Shown here piece after piece: positions 35,465-44,150 of a DNA stretch of 64,000 nucleotides. The position numbers were made by a program, and so were the translations under genes. This DNA comes from Cyclobacterium salsum (GTDB lineage: Bacteria > Bacteroidota > Bacteroidia > Cytophagales > Cyclobacteriaceae): contig NZ_WNKG01000001.1 in NCBI RefSeq assembly GCF_010119245.1, forward strand, positions 496,001-560,000. Reading direction: 5' to 3'. Within the stretch, counting starts at the first letter, position 1, and every line of letters starts with the position of its first letter. Under the pieces are notes generated by a model. That model saw nothing but the letters and a program-made list of their open reading frames with translations. It was not told where the DNA came from and did not search any database.

Positions 35465-37438
35465 TCAGGACTCCTGCATCTTGTGAGAAAACTTCAGGAT
35501 AATAAATTCGGCGGGTCTTACTACTGCCATACCGATTTCCACAATCATTTTTCCTTCCAATACATCCATGGCAGTCATGGTCTGCCCCAAACCAATCCGA
35601 ACATAAAACGCATGCTCTGGTTTTGCACCTGCTAATGCTCCGGCGCGCCATTGTTGGATCAGAAAATTTTCGATCATAGCGCGCACTTTCACCCAGGTAT
35701 TGGCATCGTTTGGTTCGAATACAAATTGTTCGGTCGCTTTTTTGGTCGATTCTTCCACCATATTGAAAAACCTTCTGACCGATACATAGCGCCATTCGTT
35801 ATCATTACCTGCCAGTGTACGGGCTCCCCAGACAAGGGTGCCTTTTCCGGTAAAGGAGCGGATAGCATTAATGGATTTTCCGGCGATGGTGTCCACATTG
35901 AGCCTATCCTGCATGTCATTGGTGATTTTAACGCTTGGCTTTACCACGTAATTTAACGACACGTTTGCCGGTGCTTTCCAAACACCAGTATTGGAATCGA
36001 CGCGCGCATACACGCCAGCTATTAGTGAAGATGGGGGTAACAGGACTTTCAATTTGTTAATTTCTGCCTTGATATTATTGTAAGTAGCACTGTCAATGGC
36101 CTCGACTTCACTTAGAGAAAGACCTTCAAGCTCTCCTTCCGAAACCATATCTAATTCCTCAATATCCAGTAGGGCATCTAAAATAGTCGGATCTATTAAA
36201 TCCAGAATGCCCTGCAAAAGCGTGTTAATGTCAGTACCTGTAAGGGTGGTTTGAGCATCGGTAGAAGCTTGCTTAACGGCTGCCCCATTGACATCATCAT
36301 TGAGAATATCCAAATGCCCCTGGAGCCCCTGGATTAGGGATGGTAAATTGGCGGCATCCTCCAGTTCATCATTTAACGCATTAGAAGCCTCGGTAGCAAC
36401 CGTTGCCAACGTTTCGTCCACCTCCTGAGCGAGTGCTGCCACATTATTGGTATCCTCCACCACTTCGGTCATCAGCCCGGCAAAGGCATTCAATCCATCC
36501 ACTATTCCCTGCAATGGATCAATCACCGTTGACTTGGTGGTAACTGCATTTTCATCCGTTTCTGCCTGAAGGGCGGTATTGGCATCCGAAAATGCGGTGA
36601 CTTCCGAAGGCAAATCCGTCATGATTACTTCCGCTTCCAGCAAAATATCATCTACCTCCTCCAGTATATCTGAAACCGGGGAAGCATCCGCAATGACATG
36701 CGAAATTTCGATTTGCTCGGGATCGTACTGGTAATTCAAAATGGTTTCCAGGTACGGAAAATAGACTGCTCCGTATTTTTTAAGTTCCAAATCCGAAGTA
36801 ATCAATTCCCTCACGCCCGTTTCCAGCGAAATTTCCGTTTCCATGTTGTTGGTATAGGTATCCAAAATGGTAAACCTGTCTCTCATTTTTCTGCACAAAG
36901 CCAGGGCATTATTATACAATGAGTAAAATTCGCTCGGCTCCGGCAGGGAGGTGGCATCTGGAAAAAGAATCAGGGTAGGTTCATCCTCCTTTTCCAGCTC
37001 CTGCAAACCTACGTTTAAAGCAGCCAAGGCTACCGGTGTAATTGGATCGGCATCCGCATATACGCCCACCGAAATAATATAACAGGGACCGCCACCATTG
37101 GCAAAATAAGCCTGCAAGGCATAGTACATCAAAAAAGGAGACTTGTCTTCCGGGTCGGGATGCTCTACCAAAATATTTTTCTCTCCTAGTTCTTCGGTAA
37201 CCTGAACCTTAATCTCCGTTTCGGGCTCCGGTCCGCCAAAAAAATTCTCGTATTCCAATAAGGATACGATTCTTTTAGGTTGGTTCGAAAGGGTTTCGGT
37301 AGTATCTGCTTCTTTTTCACGGGCTTTTTCGGTGTATCCGATAAATGCCGGAATGGCGGTTTCTACCTGCGCTACGGATGGAGGAAATTTTGAAATTTCC
37401 TCAATGTAGACACCCGGGGTTCTGTAATTTGCTGCCAT
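35465..37438 (-). CDS. Contractile tail sheath protein with ~200-aa acidic helical insertion
   Basis: A 657-aa sheath subunit. The N-terminus (YRTPGVYIEEISKFPPSVAQ, 5-24) and C-terminal half (KAPANVSLNYVVK..., 451-657, with GTLVWGARTL and FVFEPNDANTWVKVRAMIEN) are strongly sheath-like. Residues about 248-448 are different: an acidic, Ala/Leu/Thr/Asp/Glu-rich, probably helical stretch with little aromatic content. Eukaryote-targeting sheaths are often shorter, so the insertion is notable. It likely projects from the outer surface. It is the third gene of the locus. Confidence 0.93.
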   Translation of the reverse strand: MAANYRTPGVYIEEISKFPPSVAQVETAIPAFIGYTEKAREKEADTTETLSNQPKRIVSLLEYENFFGGPEPETEIKVQVTEELGEKNILVEHPDPEDKSPFLMYYALQAYFANGGGPCYIISVGVYADADPITPVALAALNVGLQELEKEDEPTLILFPDATSLPEPSEFYSLYNNALALCRKMRDRFTILDTYTNNMETEISLETGVRELITSDLELKKYGAVYFPYLETILNYQYDPEQIEISHVIADASPVSDILEEVDDILLEAEVIMTDLPSEVTAFSDANTALQAETDENAVTTKSTVIDPLQGIVDGLNAFAGLMTEVVEDTNNVAALAQEVDETLATVATEASNALNDELEDAANLPSLIQGLQGHLDILNDDVNGAAVKQASTDAQTTLTGTDINTLLQGILDLIDPTILDALLDIEELDMVSEGELEGLSLSEVEAIDSATYNNIKAEINKLKVLLPPSSLIAGVYARVDSNTGVWKAPANVSLNYVVKPSVKITNDMQDRLNVDTIAGKSINAIRSFTGKGTLVWGARTLAGNDNEWRYVSVRRFFNMVEESTKKATEQFVFEPNDANTWVKVRAMIENFLIQQWRAGALAGAKPEHAFYVRIGLGQTMTAMDVLEGKMIVEIGMAVVRPAEFIILKFSHKMQES

Positions 37439-37449
37439 GATTCATCCTG

Positions 37450-38307
37450 TTAAATGGTGATTTCTGAATAATAATTGTTTCCATCTGAATTAATACGTTT
37501 TATCCCCGGATTGGGGAACCTGAATTGGCTGATTGATCCCGCATCCACATCAAAATCGGCCTCAGGATCTAGTTCCACAAAACCATTTTTTGTAAGCGGT
37601 TTGGGTTGGTTGGTCTCTATTTCCGTTCCGCTGGAGGCTTGCAAAAATCTCCAATAGGTACTTCGGTTATTGAAATGAATTTTAAAGACCGTCGGCGTTA
37701 TTTTAAGGGACTGATTGATATTGATTACGTTTCGAGCACCTGATTCTCCCTGCATCCGAATTAGAAGTAAACCCACAGGTGAGATTCCAGCATCCAGACC
37801 CGCATACCTTTCCATTAACACCTGAAAATTTTCATCGGATACCAGCCAATTGTCGGAAAAATATTCGGCTTCATTGTCCAATGAAATGGGTTGGAAATCC
37901 AACCCCTCTGGTTCTTCCGGTTGAAAATTTGCAAAAAGCATTTTGTTACCAACCAGAAAAGGCATGTCGGTGTAATTTTCAAAATGCGGATCCCTGTATT
38001 CAACCGTAAAAGCAAGCGTCAACTCCTGCTCTATCGGAATAAAACTTTCCTGAGGCGCATCCTCGCCAACTCTGACCAGAACCCGGAATTTGCTGGAACT
38101 ATTTTTTACAAGGAATTGAAAGCGTTCCAAATTTCTCCGGGTTGCTGTCGTAGGATTAATTTTCAAAAGGGATTCCCAACGATAAAACCTTAGTGCTTTT
38201 TCCCTATCATCATCCGGCATGTCTTCAAACCGCTCTTCCCCATTATTCAAATGGTAATTGTGCAGAATATCAATTGAAAACAGGGTTCTATAGGCGGCGA
38301 CTTGCAT
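37450..38307 (-). CDS. Unknown eCIS-associated protein, 285 aa
   Basis: I do not recognise this protein. It starts MQVAAYRTLFSIDILHNYHL, lacks a signal peptide and membrane segments, and is beta-rich in its second half (IKINPTT..., FKIHFNNRSTYWRFLQAS). It lies between the cap gene (2-bp gap) and the sheath gene (11 bp), so it is very likely part of the particle or its assembly. A cap adaptor or sheath-end protein is conceivable but not shown. Confidence 0.7.
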   Translation of the reverse strand: MQVAAYRTLFSIDILHNYHLNNGEERFEDMPDDDREKALRFYRWESLLKINPTTATRRNLERFQFLVKNSSSKFRVLVRVGEDAPQESFIPIEQELTLAFTVEYRDPHFENYTDMPFLVGNKMLFANFQPEEPEGLDFQPISLDNEAEYFSDNWLVSDENFQVLMERYAGLDAGISPVGLLLIRMQGESGARNVININQSLKITPTVFKIHFNNRSTYWRFLQASSGTEIETNQPKPLTKNGFVELDPEADFDVDAGSISQFRFPNPGIKRINSDGNNYYSEITI

Positions 38308-38309
38308 AA

Positions 38310-38906
38310 CTAAGATCGGTTTTTTACATCGGAACGAATGCGCTGAATCAATGGCCCCTTTGATTGGCTCATATCCCTTTCTAGTGGAAGCAGGTTTAGC
38401 TGGTACAGCGCGGATGGAAATTGTTTCCCCCCCAAGGTGCCCCAGATAAAATTCAATTCCTCGAAAGTTGGCGTGTATAACTCCATGGTAAACCGGAAAT
38501 TCCCCACCTGTTGCATGGAGTCTAGTTCCCGGTCAAAAACAGTATTGCCCTGCGTAAACAGTTTTTTTCCCTGAAAAAAAGAGATAACGGCCGATAAATC
38601 TTTTAGGGATTTGCTGTACATATTGCGATTGGCAGAAAACAATAAAAACAAATGCAGATTAATCACCCGATTCCGGTACTGTACCTGATCCTCCCTCAAC
38701 TGGTGATTGGGAAAATTCTTCATCGTTCCTTCCTCGTGGAGGTTTACCAGCGTTAAAACCGTTTTATCCCGCATGGCATCAGCTGCGTCGGAAGATCCTT
38801 CTGCCAGGGCGATGTTTTCTATAATTAATTGAGAATCTTCCAGCCCCATTTCCTGAAAGTATTGGTTTACCTGCTCGCTGAGAATCTGGAAAACTTCAAA
38901 AATCAT
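38310..38906 (-). CDS. DUF4255 cap/tube-terminator protein (Afp16-like)
   Basis: The start at Met (ATG 38906) gives 198 aa: MIFEVFQILSEQVNQYFQEM, then VNLHEEGTMKNFPN (a variant of the VNL-EEG-LKN DUF4255 signature) and YTPTFEELNFIWGTLGGKQF. An upstream ATG at 39044 would add 46 residues lacking family similarity. Afp16-type proteins terminate the tube and sheath and set particle length. It is the first gene of the locus in transcription order. Confidence 0.9.
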   Translation of the reverse strand: MIFEVFQILSEQVNQYFQEMGLEDSQLIIENIALAEGSSDAADAMRDKTVLTLVNLHEEGTMKNFPNHQLREDQVQYRNRVINLHLFLLFSANRNMYSKSLKDLSAVISFFQGKKLFTQGNTVFDRELDSMQQVGNFRFTMELYTPTFEELNFIWGTLGGKQFPSALYQLNLLPLERDMSQSKGPLIQRIRSDVKNRS

Positions 38907-39350
38907 TGGTAATTCTGCTAAATTATACGCGTCTAAAAGATCAATATTCCTGAGCCTTGATGACTCCCTGTGATTTATCCGGAGAAAACCGTTTGAAAAC
39001 GTTCGAATTCCTCCGATAAGCCAGACACCGAAGTAGTGAAACAACTACCGTTTAGCCATAGATAGCTACTAAATTTTGCTCCTTGTATCACAGTCAAAAT
39101 TTAACACTACCTTCTCAAATTTGAAAGAAATTTACATCAAATCCAAGTGTTTCAATAAAAATTTAAAGGGTAAAAAATGAGGATTTGCATATAGAAAAAT
39201 AACGTTTTCATCGCTTTTTTCTTAAATGGTATTTAAAGACTAAAAAAGAATACTTATCTGTTTCTTTTTTCTCTCTAATCTGTTGGATACTTTCAGGAGA
39301 AAGCGTTTCGTCATAACCGGATTGATATACCCCTTTCTATCCCAATTAGA
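38907..39350. other. Leader region upstream of the eCIS locus
   Basis: About 440 bp, AT-rich, separating the first eCIS gene from the pseudogene. No convincing open reading frame was found in it. I looked for a TAnnTTTG/TTTG promoter on the minus strand and found only imperfect matches (around 39095-39119). The promoter driving the locus should lie here. Confidence 0.4.
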
Positions 39351-39635
39351 GTGAAACAACCCCGTAATATAAAAAAAATTCTGGTCGCAATGTCCCACCC
39401 AAAATTTGAGCATTCCAAGATAATGAAAGGCATGGTAGCGGAAATCCAAGGCATGCCAAATGTGACTTTCCATGATTTGTAGGGGTTGTATCCGTAATTT
39501 AATGTGAAAGTTTCCATGCGGGAGGAATTGCTAAATACCGAATTACAACGTCGAACTAGTCTAAATGACCAGGCCTGGGATGTTTCCGTAATCAAGGAAG
39601 GATTAAGAGAAAATAAAGTCAAGGGCGGTTCCTAA
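39351..39635 (+). pseudogene. Decayed flavodoxin-fold NAD(P)H oxidoreductase (KefF/NQO-like N-terminus)
   Basis: From a possible GTG at 39351 the plus frame reads KKILVAMSHPKFEHSKIMKG and continues through GMPNVTFHDL, a good match to the N-terminus of Flavodoxin_2-type oxidoreductases (VLYAHP-EHS...DLY-LYP-F-V). TAG at 39480 and TAA at 39495 then interrupt the frame exactly where Tyr codons are expected (DLY and the next position of LYP-F). The frame continues to TAA at 39633 with a 39-residue tail I cannot place. The protein should be about 170-200 aa, so the gene is truncated and interrupted. Confidence 0.7.
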
Positions 39636-39642
39636 AGAAGGG

Positions 39643-41316
39643 TTACCAGGCTTTCCCTATCTTTTCCAATATCTTGTAGGTGATCAGGTAAGTAGGCCGG
39701 ACTCCGTCTTTTCCCAACGCTCCTGAGGCCAGCGTACTTCCGGTTTCCAGGGGGTTGTCCGAGGCGTAGTAGGCATACATTACCTTCACACTTTTGCGAA
39801 TGCTGTTTCGAATCTTGCTCGCCGATTGAATGGCCTTTTGGTAGTGAGCTCCTTCCATTTCCAAACCGATAGCCTGCCAGGAGGAGTCCATAAAGTAACC
39901 TAACACATCCCGGTTTTGTAATGATGTGCCCAGGACGGTGATCATAGGCCCCTCGTATACACCCAAGCCGTACCCTTCAAAATCTTCCGGATCCAATTCG
40001 TTTTTAAATGGATAATTATCCGCAGTCCCTTCAAAAACATGGGAATTGGGAATCATAATATCCCCTTTTTTACCCTCCAATATACCCGCCTTGCCCATGA
40101 TAGAGCTGGAAATGATATTTAGCGGTACTTTTTGCTGACCAATTTCATACGGCTTTAGTAACTCGTCAAAGCATTCGTAGGCTTGTTCGCCAAAGGCATA
40201 GTCCATGATCACCAAAACCGGCCGTTTTTTGCTTTCATCAGGTAGTGGCAAACCCGGTAATAGCGTACTGGACTCCATCTTTCCGGTATCGATTATCTGT
40301 ACTCCAATATTGGTACCCGAAGTATCCGGAACAGAAATCAAGCCCTGACTCCGAGCATACTCCAATATTTCTTTTTCCTTATTACCTTTAGATTGAAGGC
40401 TTATCTTTAAGGCCATTTCCTCAATCGCTTCGTAACTTTCCAGCCCAAGGGCCTGGTGCCCGTAAATGGTATTGACCACGCTGTGGAGGTTAGCACTGAT
40501 TACATGCAGTGGGCGCTCTATCAGGTTTTCCTCATCGAGCACCACCTTGATCGTATTGGCCCAGCTTTCTCCATATACATGATGCCCCACCCGTTCCCGA
40601 AGGGTTGCGGAAAAGGAAACTTCCCGGTCATTCCCCTCCAACACCTCTTCCATGGATAACCGTCCCATATGGTAAATGACGGCAAACAGGCTGTTACTAT
40701 TCTGAGAAGTCTTGAATTTCTGTACTGCGGATTTGGTCTCTTCAAAGGTTCTTCCAGTAAGGTGGCTTAGGTAAGAACAAGCCGCCTCTTCATTGAACTC
40801 CTCGCCATTTTCTTCCTGGCTTACTACCTGCTGTAGCTTTTTCCAGTTTAGGTTGATCCGGCCTTTAGGATCACTGCTATTCTTTCGGATTTTTTCAGAT
40901 TCAATGAATAAAAAAGTAAGGTGGGTCAGGATATCGTAAATGTCACTTTTTCCCCGAGTCATTTCCACATACATCTGTTCCTCATCCACCCGGTAACAAT
41001 TTCGCTTTCTTTTGGCCGGAACCAAGGCGGGAAATCCGGAGTCCTCGTACCCTTCCCTACTGATCAGGCGAATGTACCGACACTCTTCGATTCCACTGGG
41101 TAATCGCTCCATGACGTACAATAAGCCGTCCAATTCCAATTTTTCCGGGTCATTGACCAAACCATAAATTTCCGGACTTAATGTGAGCAGTGCCTGTACC
41201 AGCGACTCCCCCGAAACGCCCGTAGGTTTGTAATTTCCCCGCATGAAAAGGTGACGCATGGTAATGTACAATCGCTCGATTGCAGACCTGGATTCCTGAG
41301 CTTTGGTTCGTTTCAT
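39643..41316 (-). CDS. DUF6909-like protein with nucleoside-phosphorylase-like C-terminus
   Basis: A 557-aa cytoplasmic protein. I match it tentatively to the Bacteroidota DUF6909 family. The N-terminal half is helical and charged. The C-terminal half (about residues 370-557) has features of the nucleoside phosphorylase/nucleosidase fold: VLVIMDYAFGEQAYE, a glycine/serine loop at SSSIMGKAGILEGKKGDIMI, and EMEGAHYQKAI, which resembles the E-M-E motif that binds ribose. Its substrate is unknown. It stands alone, between an 11-bp inverted repeat upstream and the pseudogene downstream. Confidence 0.6.
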   Translation of the reverse strand: MKRTKAQESRSAIERLYITMRHLFMRGNYKPTGVSGESLVQALLTLSPEIYGLVNDPEKLELDGLLYVMERLPSGIEECRYIRLISREGYEDSGFPALVPAKRKRNCYRVDEEQMYVEMTRGKSDIYDILTHLTFLFIESEKIRKNSSDPKGRINLNWKKLQQVVSQEENGEEFNEEAACSYLSHLTGRTFEETKSAVQKFKTSQNSNSLFAVIYHMGRLSMEEVLEGNDREVSFSATLRERVGHHVYGESWANTIKVVLDEENLIERPLHVISANLHSVVNTIYGHQALGLESYEAIEEMALKISLQSKGNKEKEILEYARSQGLISVPDTSGTNIGVQIIDTGKMESSTLLPGLPLPDESKKRPVLVIMDYAFGEQAYECFDELLKPYEIGQQKVPLNIISSSIMGKAGILEGKKGDIMIPNSHVFEGTADNYPFKNELDPEDFEGYGLGVYEGPMITVLGTSLQNRDVLGYFMDSSWQAIGLEMEGAHYQKAIQSASKIRNSIRKSVKVMYAYYASDNPLETGSTLASGALGKDGVRPTYLITYKILEKIGKAW

Positions 41317-41350
41317 AAAAGTATTGGCAGTAAAATTTGTACAAACTTAC

Positions 41351-41394
41351 TACTTTTTACCGGGCTGATGCCCTGCTCAAAGGGGTAAAAAGTA
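41351..41394 (-). terminator. 11-bp inverted repeat between msrA and the DUF6909-like gene
   Basis: Perfect 11-bp arms TACTTTTTACC (41351-41361) and GGTAAAAAGTA (41384-41394) enclose a 22-nt spacer that itself contains GGGC-tgat-GCCC. It starts 14 bp past the msrA stop codon and looks like a terminator for the upstream minus-strand genes, but it lacks a clean 3' T-run. Confidence 0.4.
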
Positions 41395-41408
41395 AAGAAT
41401 CAGCTGAC

Positions 41409-41978
41409 TTACTTTAACTTTCCGGCAAATACTTTTTTAAATTTTTCAACCTTAGGCCGAATCACAAACTGGCAATAAGGTTGATTTCCATTTAATTCGA
41501 AATAGTTGTTATGGTATTCTTCTGCGGGGTAAAAATTGGAAAAAGGGGTAATTTCAGTTACAATGGGGTTATCAAATGCCCCAGATTCGTCCAACGACTG
41601 CCTGAGTTTAAGTGCCTCTTGTTGCTGGTTTTCTGAATGGTAGAAAATTGCCGATCGGTACTGCGGTCCCACATCTGCCCCCTGTCGATTCAAGGTCGTT
41701 GGATCATGGCTGGACCAAAAAACCTCCAACAATTCGGGAAAGGCAATGACTTCCGGATCAAACACCACATGGACCACTTCGGCATGTCCTGTGGTTCCGC
41801 TAACCACGTCCTGATAAGAAGGGTTTTCTACGTGCCCTCCTGAAAACCCGGATTGCACGCTTTCTACACCTTTCAACTTCTGAAAAACGGCCTCCGTACA
41901 CCAGAAGCAGCCTGTTCCAAAGGTGGCAGCTGATTTTGAATCCGGTATTTGTACGGTTGATTTAGGTAGGTCGCTCAT
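41409..41978 (-). CDS. msrA: Peptide-methionine (S)-S-oxide reductase
   Basis: A 189-aa MsrA. The active-site motif GCFWCTE (23-29) carries the nucleophile Cys24 in the family-defining GCFWC. Further conserved segments are GFSGG, YQDVVSGTTGHAEVVHVVFDP and a YFELNGNQPYCQFVI end. It reduces S-methionine sulfoxide in proteins, protecting against oxidative damage. It has no signal peptide, so it is cytoplasmic. It begins 2 bp after the upstream 85-aa gene, so the radical SAM, 85-aa and msrA genes probably form one operon. Confidence 0.95.
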   Translation of the reverse strand: MSDLPKSTVQIPDSKSAATFGTGCFWCTEAVFQKLKGVESVQSGFSGGHVENPSYQDVVSGTTGHAEVVHVVFDPEVIAFPELLEVFWSSHDPTTLNRQGADVGPQYRSAIFYHSENQQQEALKLRQSLDESGAFDNPIVTEITPFSNFYPAEEYHNNYFELNGNQPYCQFVIRPKVEKFKKVFAGKLK

Positions 41979-41980
41979 AA

Positions 41981-42238
41981 TTATTCACATTTAAGTCTAA
42001 TGGTAACAGGTTCCGATAATGAAAAGTTTGACTTCACCGGCTTACCATTTACCAAGACTTCCAATAGCCCCTCTCCCTGAAGCCAGGTCAGGGCGCATTT
42101 TTCCTCGTCCAGAAAGGAACGCCAGTCAATTGGATAGATCCAGCGTAACACGTCGGTGGGGCTAAAGTAGCTTCCCTTGTTTCTTTGGGCCATTTCCATG
42201 GTAGCCAGTACCAATATGCCTTCATCCAGGTAATTCAT
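41981..42238 (-). CDS. Small DUF3253-like winged-helix protein, 85 aa
   Basis: An 85-aa protein with the pattern SYFSPTDVLRWIYPIDWRSF (23-42) and a GEGLLEVLVNGKPVK strand-turn-strand, similar to small DUF3253-type proteins that have a DWR signature. The match is from memory, not a search, and is partial. No signal peptide is present. It is sandwiched between the radical SAM and msrA genes with 1-2 bp spacing, so it is likely cotranscribed and functionally linked. Confidence 0.6.
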   Translation of the reverse strand: MNYLDEGILVLATMEMAQRNKGSYFSPTDVLRWIYPIDWRSFLDEEKCALTWLQGEGLLEVLVNGKPVKSNFSLSEPVTIRLKCE

Positions 42239-42239
42239 G

Positions 42240-43304
42240 TTAGAAAAGATTCAGTTGTCCATTTCCTTTAAATATGTCCAAATCAAACTCAGGCATTTTT
42301 TCGCCATTTAGGTGCTTTCTTACCGAAACCCGAAACAATCCTGCTATGCTTTCTGCCAAAACACCGCCTCCTTTGATCCTTCTCCCCCATTCCGTGTCAT
42401 TACTGCGGCCCGCATGCAACGATTCTATCTGATGCATAACTTTATGCTTTCGATCAGGAAAATGTACTTCCAGCCATTCCTGAAACAACTCTTTAAGCTG
42501 TCCGTTTAGCCGAACGACGGTATATTCCGCTTTCCTGGCACCTGCAGCGGCGGCTTGCCGAATGATTTCCGGCATAGCTTCCGTGTTGATTCCTGGAATT
42601 AGCGGTGCAACCATAATGCCACAAGGAATCCCCTGCCCAGAAAATGTTCGTATGAGTTCAATTTTTTTTCGGGGGGACGCTGTTCGGGGTTCCAAAATCC
42701 GTTTTAATCCGGGGTCAAGATGGTTGATGGAAAAATAAACATGAACCAACCTTTTTTCAGCCAATAATTTAAGTAACTGTAGGTCCCTTTCGATCAAGCC
42801 ATTTTTAGTAATGATACTGACCGGATGGCAAAATTCCAGGCAAAGTTCGAGTATCTTAGCGGTTAGTTTAAATTTCCGCTCCGCAGGCTGGTAACAATCG
42901 GTGTTTCCGGACAACATGATGGGCTTGGGCTTGTACCGCTTCTTCTCGAATTCCGTTCTTAACGAGGAAACAATATCCTTTTTTACCAAGATCTTACTCT
43001 CAAATCCTAATCCGGCATCGTAGCCCCAATACGGGTGGCTGTTTCGTGCGTAACAGTAGATACAACCATGCTCGCATCCCTGATACGGGTTTACGGATGA
43101 ACTTAAAGGTATGTCCGGACTATCATTGGTGCTGATTGCCGTTTTGCTGCTCACCATTAAATATTCGGTGGCGAGGCGCTGCTCCGTGTCCACAGCGTCT
43201 ATACCTTCCGGATGTTCCCTTACGAATCTGTTTTTTTCATACAAATTATCGGGCCTACTGCCCGTACCCCTGCCTTTTGGAAAATTTGACTTCATCAGAG
43301 GCAA
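42240..43304 (-). CDS. PA0069-family radical SAM protein
   Basis: A 354-aa protein with radical SAM cluster motif CEHGCIYCYA (Cys77, Cys81, Cys84) in the context NPYQGCEHGCIYCYARNSHP that defines the PA0069/SplB-related group. The remaining barrel shows VSIITKNGLIERDL and an RTASPRKK segment. The reaction is not known for this group; members are often near DNA- or base-modification and oxidative-stress genes. Here msrA and an 85-aa gene follow in a tight operon. Confidence 0.88.
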   Translation of the reverse strand: MPLMKSNFPKGRGTGSRPDNLYEKNRFVREHPEGIDAVDTEQRLATEYLMVSSKTAISTNDSPDIPLSSSVNPYQGCEHGCIYCYARNSHPYWGYDAGLGFESKILVKKDIVSSLRTEFEKKRYKPKPIMLSGNTDCYQPAERKFKLTAKILELCLEFCHPVSIITKNGLIERDLQLLKLLAEKRLVHVYFSINHLDPGLKRILEPRTASPRKKIELIRTFSGQGIPCGIMVAPLIPGINTEAMPEIIRQAAAAGARKAEYTVVRLNGQLKELFQEWLEVHFPDRKHKVMHQIESLHAGRSNDTEWGRRIKGGGVLAESIAGLFRVSVRKHLNGEKMPEFDLDIFKGNGQLNLF

Positions 43305-43334
43305 GATAAAAAATTAATGGGATTTATCCGGCTG

Positions 43335-43880
43335 TCAGGTATTGCAGATGATAATAAATGCCGGAGGAAAATTTTTAAGCGTAAAGGCTGTTTTGATATT
43401 GCTGAAATAGGAAGCAAATTGAAAACGCAACAGGTATGAATAACAAATTTGAATGAAAAACCCACTTGGTTTCAGAATCAATCGGCTCTTCTCATAAATG
43501 GCAGTTCTGGACTCTTTAGGTATAAGGCTAAAGGGCAAGGATGATAAAATCAAATCCACCTGTTTTCCATCCAAATGTTTGTCGAGATTTTCGGCCGAAT
43601 CACATATGATTTTTACATTTTCCGAGGCAAATTGCCGGCTCAAATTTCTGCAAAAATGCTCGCTGATTTCAAAAACGTACAAAACTGAATCTGAATCCAT
43701 GCGTTCCACGATTCCACGGGTAATGCTTCCATCTCCACCTCCTAATTCAATAATGACTTTTGCTCCGTTAAAATCAGCAAATGACAACATTTTATTAACC
43801 AGTGATTTTGAGCTAAATGTAACGGCACCTGTAGTTTTTATATTGACAAACAATTCTTTAAAAAGCGAACTTTTCTTCAT
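43335..43880 (-). CDS. Class I SAM-dependent methyltransferase, 181 aa
   Basis: Motif I is VIIELGGGDGSIT (43-55), a good SAM-binding loop, and later motifs FEISEHF (acidic, ribose-binding) and DLILSSLPF are present. The organisation resembles rRNA dimethyladenosine (KsgA-like) or phospholipid N-methyltransferase (PmtA-like) enzymes; the FSSKSLVNKML segment before motif I favours the phospholipid/rRNA-type class. Substrate is unresolved. It is 30 bp upstream of the radical SAM gene on the same strand. Confidence 0.75.
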   Translation of the reverse strand: MKKSSLFKELFVNIKTTGAVTFSSKSLVNKMLSFADFNGAKVIIELGGGDGSITRGIVERMDSDSVLYVFEISEHFCRNLSRQFASENVKIICDSAENLDKHLDGKQVDLILSSLPFSLIPKESRTAIYEKSRLILKPSGFFIQICYSYLLRFQFASYFSNIKTAFTLKNFPPAFIIICNT

Positions 43881-44150
43881 TTGGAAATGGAATTAGCCTG
43901 GGATAGAATTAATTATTATTTTAAATAGGTCCTTTTTATTATTCTGTTCTATTAACAAACTTCAAAGTTACTAAAAACAACCTCATTTAAGTCATTTTTT
44001 TGTAAAAAAGGGCAAATCATTTCTTCCCACTACATTTTTCAGCATTTATAAACCATTCCTGTATAGAAATGAAAGGCTGGTAAAAAAAAATTACAATTTT
44101 GCTTATTACTGATTTATTTTGTTGTTTGCCAGGATTGTTATGAACACAAA

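Noticed and set aside
38907-39044. 46-residue N-terminal extension of the DUF4255 gene
   Set aside because: The family-typical MIFEVFQIL start lies at 38906, and the extension has no similarity to DUF4255.
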